From contig NZ_AYSJ01000015.1 of assembly GCF_000517265.1 (NCBI RefSeq), forward strand, positions 336,191-400,190: DNA of 64,000 bases, written 5' to 3'. Under the pieces are notes generated by a model, which saw only the letters and a list, made by a program, of their open reading frames with translations, was not told the origin of the DNA and made no database searches. The position numbers were made by a program, and so were the translations under genes. Positions 53,197 through 62,751 of the stretch are shown here, one piece after another. Position 1 is the first letter of the stretch, and every line of letters begins with the position of its first letter. The stretch is from Photorhabdus khanii NC19. GTDB lineage: Bacteria; Pseudomonadota; Gammaproteobacteria; Enterobacterales; Enterobacteriaceae.

Positions 53197-54123
53197 TTAA
53201 AAAACGGATCGCCCGACACGATCGGCTAACAGTTCTAAGGCAGCACAACCCGCTAAAGAGTTCCCCGATCGATCCAATTCCGGTGACCAGACAGCAACCG
53301 TCAACTCTCCCGGCACAACACATACGATCCCACCACCAACGCCAGATTTTCCCGGCATACCAATCCTGAATGCAAATTCACCGGAACCATCATACATACC
53401 ACAGGTCATCATCAACGCATTAATCTGTCGTGCCTGACGCGGGCTTAAGATCTGCTGTTCAGAACCTATCGTGCTTCCCTGATTAGCCAAATAAACGAAA
53501 CACTTGGCAAGTTCAATACAGTTCATTTTCAAAGCACAATAATGGAAATAAGTTTGCAGTACAGCAAGCACATCGTTATCGAAATTACCGAAGGATTTCA
53601 TCAGATAGGCAATTGCCGCATTTCGATGAGAATGTTCCATTTCAGAACGGGCAACTTTGTTGTCGTAACAGATATCAGGGCAACCAGCAAGTTTACGTAC
53701 AACCTCCAACATGCGTTGCTTAGGTGCGCTCAACCGCGACTGCAACATGTCACACACAATTAACGCACCCGCGTTAATAAAAGGGTTACGGGGTTTGCCT
53801 TTTTCCAGTTCTAACTGAACTAATGAATTAAATGGCTGACCGGAAGGCTCCTGTCCGACCCGCTGCCAGATTTCCTGTTCCTGATAACGTGTCATCGCTA
53901 AGGTCAGGCTCAATATCTTAGAAATAGATTGAATCGAAAAACGCTTCTCAGCATCTCCGGCATGAAATATCTGCCCATTAATGGTGCAAATAGCTATTGC
54001 CAGATTATCAGCAGGAACTTCTGCCAATGCAGGAATATAACTTGCCACTTTCCCTTGGCCAATCAGGGGGCGAACTTGTCGCAAAATATCCGACAATAAC
54101 GTGTTAGAAAACGTTGTACTCAC
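53197..54123 (-). CDS. glsB: Glutaminase GlsB
   Basis: 308 residues from GTG at 54123. This start is chosen because CAGGAG lies 8 nt upstream and because [14 protein letters not shown] fits the usual N-terminus and the length of E. coli GlsB. Serine-dependent beta-lactamase-like glutaminase: [17 protein letters not shown] (SxxK catalytic motif), [23 protein letters not shown], and [13 protein letters not shown]. Hydrolyses glutamine to glutamate and ammonia. Confidence 0.94.
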   Translation of the reverse strand: MSTTFSNTLLSDILRQVRPLIGQGKVASYIPALAEVPADNLAIAICTINGQIFHAGDAEKRFSIQSISKILSLTLAMTRYQEQEIWQRVGQEPSGQPFNSLVQLELEKGKPRNPFINAGALIVCDMLQSRLSAPKQRMLEVVRKLAGCPDICYDNKVARSEMEHSHRNAAIAYLMKSFGNFDNDVLAVLQTYFHYCALKMNCIELAKCFVYLANQGSTIGSEQQILSPRQARQINALMMTCGMYDGSGEFAFRIGMPGKSGVGGGIVCVVPGELTVAVWSPELDRSGNSLAGCAALELLADRVGRSVF

Positions 54124-54203
54124 TGATTTTACTCCTGACAGGGACACCTATTAAAGGTGCCCCTGTTGTTATTCACTCAGGCTATTTTACAGCGATATGT
54201 TAT

Positions 54204-54530
54204 TCAATCCCACCAAACATCAAACAGTTCAGAGGTCATGACATCTTCCATACCACGATCCGTCAGCCATTTCTCAACCAATTGGCGGTGTTCTTCTGTA
54301 CACATACCAACTTTTTGCAGGCAGATTAAACCTTCCCAATGCAGGTAACCACTGGCATCCAGCGCTAAACCATTAGATTCAATCAGCTCATCAATAAATG
54401 CATCAACAGTGCTGTCAATAACATCTATAGGTGTATTCGACGGGAAGCTCCACTTAACAGAAAAGCCCATTTCTTTGAATTCATCAATATGCATCTTTTT
54501 ACGCAAACGACGACTGCGGTTTTTAGCCAT
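54204..54530 (-). CDS. yggL: YggL-family protein (DUF469)
   Basis: 108 residues. Seen: [40 protein letters not shown], then LALDASGYLHWEGLICL, which covers the whole family. It is reported as ribosome-associated; basic N-terminus fits that. ATG overlaps the trmB stop by one base (TAATG), so the two are coupled. Confidence 0.94.
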   Translation of the reverse strand: MAKNRSRRLRKKMHIDEFKEMGFSVKWSFPSNTPIDVIDSTVDAFIDELIESNGLALDASGYLHWEGLICLQKVGMCTEEHRQLVEKWLTDRGMEDVMTSELFDVWWD

Positions 54531-55249
54531 TACTTAACCCTCTTAAACATGATATCCCACACGCCATGCCCCAACCGCTGACCGCGCAATTCAAATTTCG
54601 TTACCGGGCGTGAAGATGGACGCGAAACATAATCACCATTCTCAGACAAATTAAGGTAATTATCTACGCCATTCATCACTTCCAACATATGTTCAGCATA
54701 TGGCTGCCAATCAGTCGCCATATGGAATACACCACTCACGTTCAACTTACTTTTTATCAGTTCAGCAAATGGCGGCTGGACAATCCTGCGTTTATTATGA
54801 CGCGCTTTATGCCACGGATCCGGAAAGAAAAGCTGTACCATTTCCAGACTGTTTTCCGGGATCATTTTTTCCAACACTTCAATAGCGTCATGACACATCA
54901 CCCGCAAGTTACTGATATTTTCACCTTCAGCAGAAGCCAGGCAAGCACCAATACCAGGTACATGAACTTCAATCCCAAGAAAGTTTTTTTCGGGATTCTG
55001 GCTTGCCATAGTGACAAGTGATGCTCCCATGCCAAAACCAATTTCCAGTACAATGGGGGCTTCACGCCCAAAAAGTGCCGCCATATCCAGCTTTTCCGCC
55101 TGATATTCAACACCCACTTTTGGCCAGAGATCATCAAGTGCTTGTTGCTGACGATTAGTTAACCTGCCTTGACGACGAACAAAACTCCTAACACGGCGCA
55201 ATGGCCTGCCATTTTCATCAAATTCCGGCGAAATTACGTTATTTATCAT
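54530..55249 (-). CDS. trmB: tRNA (guanine-N7-)-methyltransferase TrmB
   Basis: 239 residues. SAM-binding: [20 protein letters not shown]. Then [16 protein letters not shown], and the family signature [20 protein letters not shown]. Methylates G46 of tRNA variable loops. Divergent from mutY across about 240 bp. Confidence 0.96.
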   Translation of the reverse strand: MINNVISPEFDENGRPLRRVRSFVRRQGRLTNRQQQALDDLWPKVGVEYQAEKLDMAALFGREAPIVLEIGFGMGASLVTMASQNPEKNFLGIEVHVPGIGACLASAEGENISNLRVMCHDAIEVLEKMIPENSLEMVQLFFPDPWHKARHNKRRIVQPPFAELIKSKLNVSGVFHMATDWQPYAEHMLEVMNGVDNYLNLSENGDYVSRPSSRPVTKFELRGQRLGHGVWDIMFKRVK

Positions 55250-55490
55250 GATATTTCTGTCAGTTTTAAAGGCGTTTATTCAGGCGCTTATGGCTGCTTT
55301 ACCGGCAAACCACCTAAAGAGAGCGCATTATCCAAAGATGGGCGATTTTAGCAAGTCCAATAGTGACAAGTACAATTTTAATCCCAGATTGGGCAGTGCC
55401 GCGAAAACAAAGTTCCGGTTTACAGCGAGGTAACACTATGTTGCAATCCTGTTCACGAAACACTGATATTCCCTAAAGATAATTATCCCA

Positions 55491-56531
55491 ATGATGGAAG
55501 CAAAGCAATTCTCTAAAGTGGTACTGGATTGGTACCATCGTTACGGTCGTAAAACCCTGCCTTGGCAACTGGAAAAAACGTCTTATCACGTCTGGCTTTC
55601 AGAAGTGATGTTGCAACAAACCCAGGTTGCAACAGTCATTCCCTATTTTCAGCGCTTTATTTCACGTTTTCCTGATGTAGCTTCGCTTGCTGCCGCACCG
55701 CTTGATGAAGTTCTTCATTTATGGACCGGTCTTGGTTACTACGCCCGCGCCCGTAATTTACATAAAGCAGCGCAACAGATTGTGGAACGACATCATGACG
55801 AATTCCCAACAACATTTGATGATGTTGTTGCCCTGCCTGGCGTCGGCCGTTCAACCGCCGGTGCAATCCTTTCGCTTTCTCAGGGTAAGCATTTCCCGAT
55901 TCTTGATGGCAATGTTAAGCGAGTATTGGCCCGCTGTTATGCAGTAGAAGGTTGGCCGGGTAAAAAAGAGGTTGAAAGTCACCTCTGGCAAATCAGCACC
56001 AATGTAACGCCAGCAAAAGAAGTGGAATATTTTAATCAGGCGATGATGGATTTAGGGGCAATGGTTTGCACCCGTAGCAAGCCAAAATGTGAAATCTGCC
56101 CATTAAAGCAGGGATGTATCGCCTATGCTAACCATAGCTGGACAAAATACCCGGGTAAAAAACCTAAGCAGAGCATTCCTGAAAAAACAGCTTATTTCCT
56201 GCTAATGCAGAATAACAACACAGTCTGGCTGGAACAGCGCCCACCAACTGGGATCTGGGGGGGATTATTTGCGTTTCCTCAGTTTGAAAGCCTGGATTTG
56301 CTGAATAACTGGCTGGAGCAATCCGGTATTTCTCACAGTAAACAGGAGCAACTAACCGCATTCCGCCACACATTTAGCCATTTTCATCTGGATATTGTGC
56401 CGATAAAAATAAATATTTTATCTTTTGCCGCTTGCATGGATGAAAATAGAGGACTTTGGTATAACTTACAGCAACCCGCGACTGTTGGGCTGGCAGCACC
56501 AGTTGAATATCTGTTGCAACAACTGAGCTGA
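55491..56531 (+). CDS. mutY: Adenine DNA glycosylase MutY
   Basis: 346 residues. Seen: [20 protein letters not shown] with the catalytic Glu, [16 protein letters not shown] (helix-hairpin-helix), [11 protein letters not shown] with the catalytic Asp, and [17 protein letters not shown], a complete 4Fe-4S ligand set (C-x6-C-x2-C-x5-C). The C-terminal NUDIX-like domain ([15 protein letters not shown]) recognises 8-oxoG. Removes A opposite 8-oxoG. First gene of mutY-yggX-mltC. Confidence 0.97.
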   Translation: MMEAKQFSKVVLDWYHRYGRKTLPWQLEKTSYHVWLSEVMLQQTQVATVIPYFQRFISRFPDVASLAAAPLDEVLHLWTGLGYYARARNLHKAAQQIVERHHDEFPTTFDDVVALPGVGRSTAGAILSLSQGKHFPILDGNVKRVLARCYAVEGWPGKKEVESHLWQISTNVTPAKEVEYFNQAMMDLGAMVCTRSKPKCEICPLKQGCIAYANHSWTKYPGKKPKQSIPEKTAYFLLMQNNNTVWLEQRPPTGIWGGLFAFPQFESLDLLNNWLEQSGISHSKQEQLTAFRHTFSHFHLDIVPIKINILSFAACMDENRGLWYNLQQPATVGLAAPVEYLLQQLS

Positions 56532-56561
56532 ATCCCATACCCGCTATTTTGAGGATTTATT

Positions 56562-56834
56562 ATGAGCAGAACTGTTTTTTGTACTTTCTTACAACGTGAA
56601 GCCAAGGGGCTGGATTTTCAGCTTTATCCGGGAGAGTTGGGTAAACGCATTTTCAATGAAATTTCCAAAGAAGCGTGGGGACAGTGGATGAGTAAACAAA
56701 CCATGTTGATCAATGAGAAAAAACTTAGCACCATGAATCCGGAAGATCGTAAATTGCTTGAACAAGAAATGGTTAAATTTCTGTTCGAAGGTCATGATAT
56801 TCAAATTGACGGATATACCCCACCAGAAAAATAA
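56562..56834 (+). CDS. yggX: Fe(2+)-trafficking protein YggX
   Basis: 90 residues, complete: [20 protein letters not shown] with the conserved Cys7, [35 protein letters not shown]. Protects Fe-S clusters against oxidants and moves iron. Between mutY and mltC, the classical order. Confidence 0.97.
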   Translation: MSRTVFCTFLQREAKGLDFQLYPGELGKRIFNEISKEAWGQWMSKQTMLINEKKLSTMNPEDRKLLEQEMVKFLFEGHDIQIDGYTPPEK

Positions 56835-56897
56835 TATTCAGCTTTCATCAGAGCCGCTGGCTCTGATGTTGTATTCAACACCAGATGGCAATGTAAG

Positions 56898-57971
56898 ATG
56901 AAAAAACTGTTAGCGCTGTTTGTTATTGCCCCACTGCTCGTTTCCTGTACCAGTACTAAAGATACCAAATACAACGAAAAATATATAAAAGACACTAATG
57001 GCTTTGATATTTTGATGGGCCAATTTGCCCACAACATTGAAAACATTTGGGGGTTGCACGAAGTATTAATTGCAGGCCCAAAAGATTACGTCAAATATAC
57101 CGATCAATACCAGACCCGCAGCCATATCAACTTTGAGGCCGGAACGATCACTATTGAGACAATTTCTCCGACAGACCCCACAACATATTTGAGCAAGGCC
57201 ATTATCACCACCTTATTAATGGGTGATGATCCAGGTTCTGTTGATCTCTATTCTGATATTAACGACATTCAGATCAGTAAAGAACCCTTTCTTTACGGGC
57301 AGGTTATGGACAATAACGGCCAGCCGATCCGTTGGGAATGGCGGGCAACACATTTTGCAGATTATCTGCTTACCAACAAATTACAAAAACGCCAATCTGG
57401 TTTACATGTTATTTGGTCTGTCACTATGCAACTGGTACCAAACCATTTAGATAAACGCGCTCATAAATATTTACCACTGATTCGCCAAGCTTCCATCAAA
57501 TATGGTATAGATGAATCTCTGATTTTGGCAATCATGCAAATAGAATCCAGCTTTAACCCATATGCCGTCAGCCGCTCTGATGCACTTGGACTGATGCAGG
57601 TTGTACAACATACCGCTGGCCGTGATGTCTTTAAGATGAAAGGCAAAGCAGGCCAACCAAGCCGTAGGTATCTATTTGATCCAGAAAATAATATTGATGC
57701 CGGCACGGCATACTTATCGATATTACAAAACAGTTACCTAGGTGGCATTACTAACGCAACTTCCCGCCGTTATGCGGTGATAACCGCTTACAATGGCGGT
57801 GCAGGCAGTGTATTACGGGTATTCTCCAGCGATAAGAAAAAAGCGGCTCAAATCATCAACAGCATGGCACCGGGTGATATTTATGAAACCCTGACAACTA
57901 AACACCCATCGGCAGAATCACGCCGCTACTTGATGAAAGTCAATACTGCCCAGAAAGGCTATCATCATTGA
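56898..57971 (+). CDS. mltC: Membrane-bound lytic murein transglycosylase C (MltC)
   Basis: 357 residues. Lipoprotein signal [17 protein letters not shown] with lipobox Cys17. The DUF3393 N-terminal domain is followed by the SLT domain: [20 protein letters not shown] with the catalytic Glu, DALGLMQV, and [13 protein letters not shown]. Cleaves peptidoglycan glycan strands at the outer membrane inner leaflet. Ends just before a strong terminator and tRNA-Phe. Confidence 0.96.
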   Translation: MKKLLALFVIAPLLVSCTSTKDTKYNEKYIKDTNGFDILMGQFAHNIENIWGLHEVLIAGPKDYVKYTDQYQTRSHINFEAGTITIETISPTDPTTYLSKAIITTLLMGDDPGSVDLYSDINDIQISKEPFLYGQVMDNNGQPIRWEWRATHFADYLLTNKLQKRQSGLHVIWSVTMQLVPNHLDKRAHKYLPLIRQASIKYGIDESLILAIMQIESSFNPYAVSRSDALGLMQVVQHTAGRDVFKMKGKAGQPSRRYLFDPENNIDAGTAYLSILQNSYLGGITNATSRRYAVITAYNGGAGSVLRVFSSDKKKAAQIINSMAPGDIYETLTTKHPSAESRRYLMKVNTAQKGYHH

Positions 57972-57990
57972 AACATTAAAATATTAAGAA

Positions 57991-58030
57991 AATAACGGAG
58001 AGCAATTTTTCTACTCTCTGTTATTTTTTT
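57991..58030 (+). terminator. Rho-independent terminator after mltC
   Basis: AATAACGGAGAG and CTCTCTGTTATT form a 12-bp stem with one G-T pair around a 10-nt loop, followed by TTTTTTT. Confidence 0.85.
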
Positions 58031-58131
58031 GCCTATATTTTTAACTAATCGAGTAATTTCAGAGCACGAATCACTATTTCAAAAGAAATATATTGACGGG
58101 TTCTACTGAATACGGTTTAATGCGCCCCGTT

Positions 58132-58207
58132 GCCCGGATAGCTCAGTCGGTAGAGCAGAGGATTGAAAATCCTCGTGTCGGTGGTTCGATTCCGCCTCCG
58201 GGCACCA
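58132..58207 (+). tRNA. pheV: tRNA-Phe (GAA)
   Basis: A 76-nt cloverleaf with genome-encoded CCA. Acceptor GCCCGGA/TCCGGGC, anticodon stem GAGGA/TCCTC around loop TTGAAAA (anticodon GAA), T arm GGTGG-TTCGATT-CCGCC. It is the attachment site hot spot in enterobacteria, and an integrase relic lies immediately downstream. Specific gene suffix is a guess. Confidence 0.97.
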
Positions 58208-58470
58208 ATTTAAAGTGCGCTTGTTAGGAGATGAAAACTTAATGGGCGACCAATGCAAGAACTCGAATGTATAACTGTAGTCAGTTTAGCTTTTCAGTAC
58301 TTTGATATTGAATTGAACATAAGGGTTACCAAGCTAGGATGCCTGAAAATTTAGGCATCCCTTTCGCGCTGGAACGCAATACTTACAAGTTCTATTGCAA
58401 CTGTCAAGCCATCCAAACCAAAATCAACGAATTAATTAACACGATGTTGTATGTCGGTTACTCAATTTTC

Positions 58471-59461
58471 CTAATTGTTCAGAAGAAGGTCAGTTATGGG
58501 AGATTGCATCAATTCGCGTTCCAGCGCACGCCCGGCAATATCCAGATTGATATCAATATATTCCATCGTCGTGGCAATACTGTGGTGTCCCAATAATCCG
58601 CGCACCATTTGCAAATTACGATCAGGCGCTTTCATCAGTTCAGTTGCCAAAGTATGCCGGAAACGGGGGGGGCCCACATCAAATCCACACTCCTTTGACA
58701 AGCGCCGAAAAAATGATTTTATCGTATGTAATTGATCAGTTTCATTTCCTCGGTCGGTTTTGGCGGTAAAATAATTCACACAGAACAGGAGATCACTCAG
58801 TTTTGCCCCGGCGGCTTGCGCCCGTTCCAGCAAAATCTCCAGTCGCGGATATAACCATTTCACCACCGGCACCTGATGTTCATAATGGTTCTTACTCCCC
58901 TCGGAGCAAAGAATAATCCGACGCTCATTCAGGTCAATATCCCCGAGCCGGACATGTAACAACTGATTTTGCCGCATCCCGGTATAACGCAACGTATCCA
59001 GTACCGTCAGCCAGTACCAGGTCGGATATAATGCACAGCAGGCACGATGGTACCCCCATCGCGCTCCCGTCTCCGAATTGCCCCATCGTGAGATACAAGG
59101 CTGTCAGTTGTTTTTGGGTCAATGTTTTCTTTTTATTCTTGTTCGCATTAACCACCACACCATTAAATGGGTTTTCCGTTTGGGGCAGTATTTTTCCTTC
59201 TATCGCAAAATTGAACACCGCCCGCATATGCGCAATCTTACTGTTCCAGGTCACACCTTTCAGTCCGCGCTGATGCAACACATATCTGCGCCATGCCAGA
59301 ACCTGCTGTCGGGTCACTTGAGCAGGCCGATTGTCTACACCTGTAAACACCAGAAATGTATTCGCCACCTTGCGATAACTTGACTCAATATCCGGCCGCA
59401 AGATTTTGGCAAAAAAATATTCATCCAGCAGGTTATCCCAGGTCATACTGTCCATCTGCAT
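58471..59461 (-). pseudogene. int: Tyrosine-recombinase integrase with a frameshift
   Basis: N-terminal part (59461 down to about 59040): MTWDNLLDEYFFAKILRPDI, AWRRYVLHQRGLKGVTWNS, core-binding SAM-like domain. The frame shifts at about 59035-59045: in one frame VPSCLLC runs to a stop, and in the next frame the protein goes on as WYWLTVLDTLRYTGMRQNQL. Catalytic residues are then seen in RYTGMRQ (Arg), FRHTLATEL (His/Arg box) and LLGHHSIATTMEYID (His, Tyr). About 330 residues if repaired. It lies downstream of tRNA-Phe pointing toward it, as expected for an integrative element that used this tRNA. Confidence 0.88.
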
Positions 59462-59500
59462 ATTACCGCGAAGGAACTCGCTGGGTATTTTCCCCCTGTG

Positions 59501-60835
59501 TCAGCTGGCCTTGCGCATCGCTATTTCATCTTCAGTTTCCTGACGCTGACGTTTGAACTACCAGAATCCTAAATGGTACATTGGCGTCACCATTTGCTGA
59601 GACATGACATTAGTGAGTGAATTGCCCACCGTGACCACGGCCGGGACACCCAGCAACGACAGTTGGATATACGTCATCATCGCGGCAACCGGATCGATAT
59701 CAACACAAAACACCAACATCAGTCGCTGGGGATTCAATCCCATTTCCAACATGGCCTGATGCATCGTAATAATCATTCCACCAGCACCACAAGCTGGGTC
59801 AGAAACCGTGATATATTCACGCTCACCGGATTCCAGCATTGGCAAACCGTCAGCAAGCTGTAATTTGGCCATCATATGACTGGCAGGAAACGGCGTAAGA
59901 TACTGGCCAGCATGGTCATTACCTAATTCTAGCGCCATGAAAACAGCCCTAGAAAATCACCGACTTCATACTCCAGCCCCATAATAACTTCACTCAGCAA
60001 ACGACTCAGCCGGAATGCATCTTCACGGGAATAACGTTTAACCCGCTGCATATAGTCCGCTTCAAATTCATCATCTTGCAACAACGCGTTGTACAATGAA
60101 CAGGCGGCCATATGCACAAAATCACTGAATACCTGCCAGCGATTCTCATGTGGCACAATCTGGTTAAACAGTCTGATAAAAGCCTGTTTATGTGAGTTCG
60201 GCTCCCGGTAAGTTGCCGCCAACGGCAGCGCCACAACGTTATCGTCAGGCGGATCATTATCCTCATCCTCACAGCCGCGGTCAGACGCCACCTGCTGTAA
60301 CAGCAACCGTTCAGATTGTGATGATCTATTCGGCTCACAGGTATCAGCCGGTTCTGCCACCGAGATCCGATAATAGTTCAGACACGATGGTTGGCTGGAG
60401 AATAACGCCAATGCCTCACTGGCAGCGACCAGTTGCAGAACGGCTGAAAAACCGGGAGCCGGACGGGGCGGTAAAGGCCATCACGGCCAAAGTTCTGCGG
60501 GTAATCCTTTGCACTGTTGCAGATTAATCACACGCATCAATGATATTGAGGGTCGGTAGCGGACAATCGTTGTCGGCTTTTCACCTTTAACCACACATCC
60601 GCCCAGCGCTCTTAACTCATCACCCGTTAACCAGCGGTTAGATATCAACTGCCGCTGCTGCATGGCTTGCCACAACAACACATTGATACCGCTAAATGGT
60701 TTCCCTGTCAGCGCCTGCTGTGGCAAACCGTATTCACTACCCGTCATGATGCCACGCGCGATAAATTTCCCCCATTCGCGCAATAAATGAAGAGGTAATT
60801 GCGTTTCATCTACTGAAAAATTTTTACATAACTAG
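59501..60835 (-). pseudogene. Broken gene for an ArdC-like N-terminal domain fused to an N6-adenine DNA methylase
   Basis: Three adjacent minus frames join if lesions are repaired. From about 60835: NFSVDETQLPLHLLREWGKF, then YGLPQQALTGKPFSGINVLL, GGCVVKGEKPTTIVRYRP (the ArdC/DUF1738 N-terminal signature). An in-frame TGA at about 60478 follows, then helical sequence to VGDFLG. A one-base deletion at about 59945 precedes MALELGNDHAGQYLTPFPAS, then VSDPACGAGGMIITMHQAM (SAM motif I), VDIDPVAAMMTYIQLSLLG. A TAG at about 59558 comes before a final FKRQRQETEDEIAMRKAS. The NPPF catalytic motif is not readable. Typical cargo of integrative elements (anti-restriction/DNA modification). Not functional as it stands. 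Confidence 0.72.
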
Positions 60836-61097
60836 CGTCATAGATATGACTGTAGTCTATCCCATTTACCCATTTTTCCTCTGAATCTGTAGTACGAACC
60901 GTCGGGCAACTTGATATCGAGATGCAATTTGCTCCCAAATCTCAACGTAATGTTTGAAATAGAAAGGTTTGTCAGAGGTCTGAAGCGTACTTATTGCACA
61001 TTTTCTCCTCGTGAGGCTTCAAATTCCTTCAATTCTGCATTTGTAATTTTGCGTGGAGTGGTATAAAATTTTATACAATCAAATGAGGAAGGAAACT
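60836..61097. other. Spacer with coding-like scraps upstream of toxin-antitoxin copy A
   Basis: About 260 bases. Minus-strand scraps KLHLDIKLPDGSYYRFRG and KITNAELKEFEASRGENVQ read like gene ends, but in different frames. They are probably debris of genes upstream of the ArdC-like gene. The right end (61068-61097) is shared with toxin copy B's promoter region. Confidence 0.35.
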
Positions 61098-61459
61098 ATG
61101 ATAAAAATCAGGAGCGGTACTAGAGAAAGAAATTGTCTGTATTGGCTCTTATTGTGAAGATTTGTTAGCCTTTCTTACAAATCGCACGTAAAGACGCAGG
61201 CTATCAGTTTCATAGAATACAGTATGGAATAGATCCTGAAGACTGGAAACCCTTTTCTAACATCGGTTCTGGTGTAAAAGAAATGTGGCTAAGAGACAGC
61301 ACTGGTATTTATCGCATTATGTATGTTGTTAAATTTGATGAAGCTATTTACGTATTACATAGTTTTCAGAAGAAAACTAAACAAACGAATAGACAGGACA
61401 AGGATATCGCTAAAGTGAGATACAACGCAGTTATCCAGCAGCGGGGAAATATCAAATGA
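61098..61459 (+). pseudogene. HigB/RelE-like (Gp49 family) toxin, copy A, frameshifted
   Basis: Compared with copy B at 62277, an extra base after ATCAGGAGCGGTAC shifts the frame within ten codons and leads to a stop at codon 20. A second small deletion near CTTACAAATCGC restores register later. The 3' part reads HSFQKKTKQTNRQDKDIAK and VRYNAVIQQRGNIK, the proper family C-terminus, and its TGA overlaps the antitoxin ATG (ATGA). The toxin is dead, but the antitoxin downstream is intact. Confidence 0.85.
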
Positions 61460-61794
61460 CTACTAAAATTGACACTGAAATTCGCAGGGTAACTCCAGCC
61501 GGACATAATATATTTTCTGAATTAGGTTTTACTGAGCAAGAGGCTCAACAACTTCATACAACCTCTTTACAAGAAATAGAAAACACACTGCAAATTAAAG
61601 AACGGTTAATGGAAGAAATTACTTTATGGATTGTGGATGAAAAAATGAAACAAGCTGAAGTAGCAGAGGTGTTACACATTTCTCGTCCAAGAGTATCTGA
61701 CGTTGTGAATAAAAAAGTAAATAAATTCACCATTGACGCATTGGTTAATATGTTAATCCGTATAGGGAAACCTGTTCAGATTACGGTGGGTTAA
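61456..61794 (+). CDS. HigA-like XRE antitoxin, copy A (intact)
   Basis: 112 residues. The C-terminal XRE helix-turn-helix: MKQAEVAEVLHISRPRVSDV, VNKKVNKFTIDALVNMLI. The N-terminal about 45 residues (KIDTEIRRVTPAGHNIFSEL, GFTEQEAQQLH) are the toxin-wrapping part and are nearly identical in the truncated copy B. Overlaps the end of the inactivated toxin by ATGA. It presumably still represses both TA promoters. Confidence 0.88.
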   Translation: MTTKIDTEIRRVTPAGHNIFSELGFTEQEAQQLHTTSLQEIENTLQIKERLMEEITLWIVDEKMKQAEVAEVLHISRPRVSDVVNKKVNKFTIDALVNMLIRIGKPVQITVG

Positions 61795-61862
61795 GACACT
61801 CATATTAACAATTCAAAATAGGAGGCACTTAGAATGGGTGCCTCTTGGTATTTCAAAATGAT

Positions 61863-62033
61863 TCAACCTTTCGGTTCAATACCACGTGCCAGCAGCTCTT
61901 TGCGCAAAATTCGTTTTATCCATGTTGCTAAAGACGTATCACTATCTTTCTTCATTTCTGCTTCAAGCTGGAAACGAAATTCCTCTGTTAATCTCATCGG
62001 AAATTGAGGAGATCTTTTATTTTGTATTGACAA
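61863..62033 (-). CDS. YlcI/YnfO-like (DUF3950) small phage-type protein
   Basis: About 56 residues from a TTG at 62033: SIQNKRSPQFPMRLTEEFRF, then EMKKDSDTSLATWIKRILRK and ELLARGIEPKG. The pattern FPxRLxEE...E.DGDTSLSSWIKRALR is that of YlcI/YnfO proteins of lambdoid prophages, ribbon-helix-helix-like. The frame is open further upstream but loses likeness. The start is uncertain; no good ribosome site. Confidence 0.6.
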   Translation of the reverse strand: MSIQNKRSPQFPMRLTEEFRFQLEAEMKKDSDTSLATWIKRILRKELLARGIEPKG

Positions 62034-62075
62034 GGTATATACCTGTATATATTCAAAGAGTTTCAAAAACAACAG

Positions 62076-62106
62076 AGCCCGGTAGTGTCTCACCACTAAC
62101 CGGGCT
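62076..62106 (+). promoter_or_regulatory. Strong leader hairpin before a tiny ORF
   Basis: AGCCCGGT-AGTG (62076-62087) pairs with CACT-A-ACCGGGCT (62094-62106): 12 bp with a single bulged A and a 6-nt loop. It lies 19 bases ahead of the GGAG of a 24-codon ORF. It is antisense to the DUF3950 gene's upstream region. Looks like a phage leader or attenuator structure. Confidence 0.55.
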
Positions 62107-62136
62107 TCTAACCACAACATTATTGGAGCTAATGCT

Positions 62137-62211
62137 ATGGCTAACGCTAATAGTAACATACGCACACATTCAAAACTCTATACATTTATAACGTCCTTTC
62201 TAATCGGTTGA
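62137..62211 (+). CDS. 24-residue ORF preceded by hairpin leader
   Basis: MANANSNIRTHSKLYTFITS then FLIG. GGAG lies 8 nt before the ATG. An overlapping ATG at 62132 in another frame is too close to the site. Small ORFs of this kind behind a GC-rich hairpin occur in P4/lambda-type prophages, but I do not recognise it. Could be a leader peptide. Confidence 0.35.
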   Translation: MANANSNIRTHSKLYTFITSFLIG

Positions 62212-62276
62212 TAATCGAACTTCACCCATTACACATGATTTCAGCATTGTATACAATGAAATAAGGAAGGAAAACT

Positions 62277-62594
62277 ATGACGAAAATCAGGAGCGGTACA
62301 GAGAAAGAAATTGCCTGGATTGGCTCTTCTTATGAAGACTTGTTAGCTTTTCCTACAGACGCACGTAAAGACGCAGGTTATCAGCTTCATAGAATACAGA
62401 GTGGAATAGATTCTGAAGACTGGAAACCCTTTTCTGATATCGGTTCTGGCGTAAAAGAAATACGGCTAAGAGACAGTACAGGTATTTATCGCATTATGTA
62501 TGTTGCTAAATTTGATGAAGCTATTTACGTATTACATAGTTTTCAGAAAAAACTCAACAAACGAATAAACAGGACAAGGATATCGCTAAAGTGA
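62277..62594 (+). CDS. HigB/RelE-like (Gp49 family) toxin, copy B, with altered C-terminus
   Basis: 105 residues: RSGTEKEIAWIGSSYEDLLA, FPTDARKDAGYQLHRIQSG, VKEIRLRDSTGIYRIMYVAK and DEAIYVLHSFQKK, which is the Gp49/HigB fold. A one-base deletion in the A-run coding for QKK changes the last residues to LNKRINRTRISLK and stops at 62594. Copy A preserves the native end (DKDIAKVRYNAVIQQRG). The lost end normally carries the IAK.RY catalytic/structural helix, so this copy may be inactive or weak. Its antitoxin is truncated by an IS. Confidence 0.8.
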   Translation: MTKIRSGTEKEIAWIGSSYEDLLAFPTDARKDAGYQLHRIQSGIDSEDWKPFSDIGSGVKEIRLRDSTGIYRIMYVAKFDEAIYVLHSFQKKLNKRINRTRISLK

Positions 62595-62631
62595 GATACA
62601 ACGCAGTTATCCAGCAACGGAGAAATATTAA

Positions 62632-62751
62632 ATGACCACTAAAATTGACACTGAAATTCGTAGAGCAACTCCAGCCGGACATAATATATTTTTTGAATTA
62701 GGTTTTACTGAGCAAGAGGCCAGGGCTAACGCATCAAAGCTCATTATATAA
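62632..62751 (+). pseudogene. HigA-like antitoxin, copy B, truncated by insertion sequence
   Basis: MTTKIDTEIRRATPAGHNIF, FELGFTEQEA matches copy A, then after codon 29 the frame enters the ISAs1-type terminal repeat (RANASKLII, stop). The DNA-binding domain is lost. Confidence 0.9.

Noticed and set aside
58471..58992. Integrase C-terminal frame as a separate intact small recombinase
   Set aside because: The upstream frame continues the same protein with a one-base shift, so it is one broken gene.
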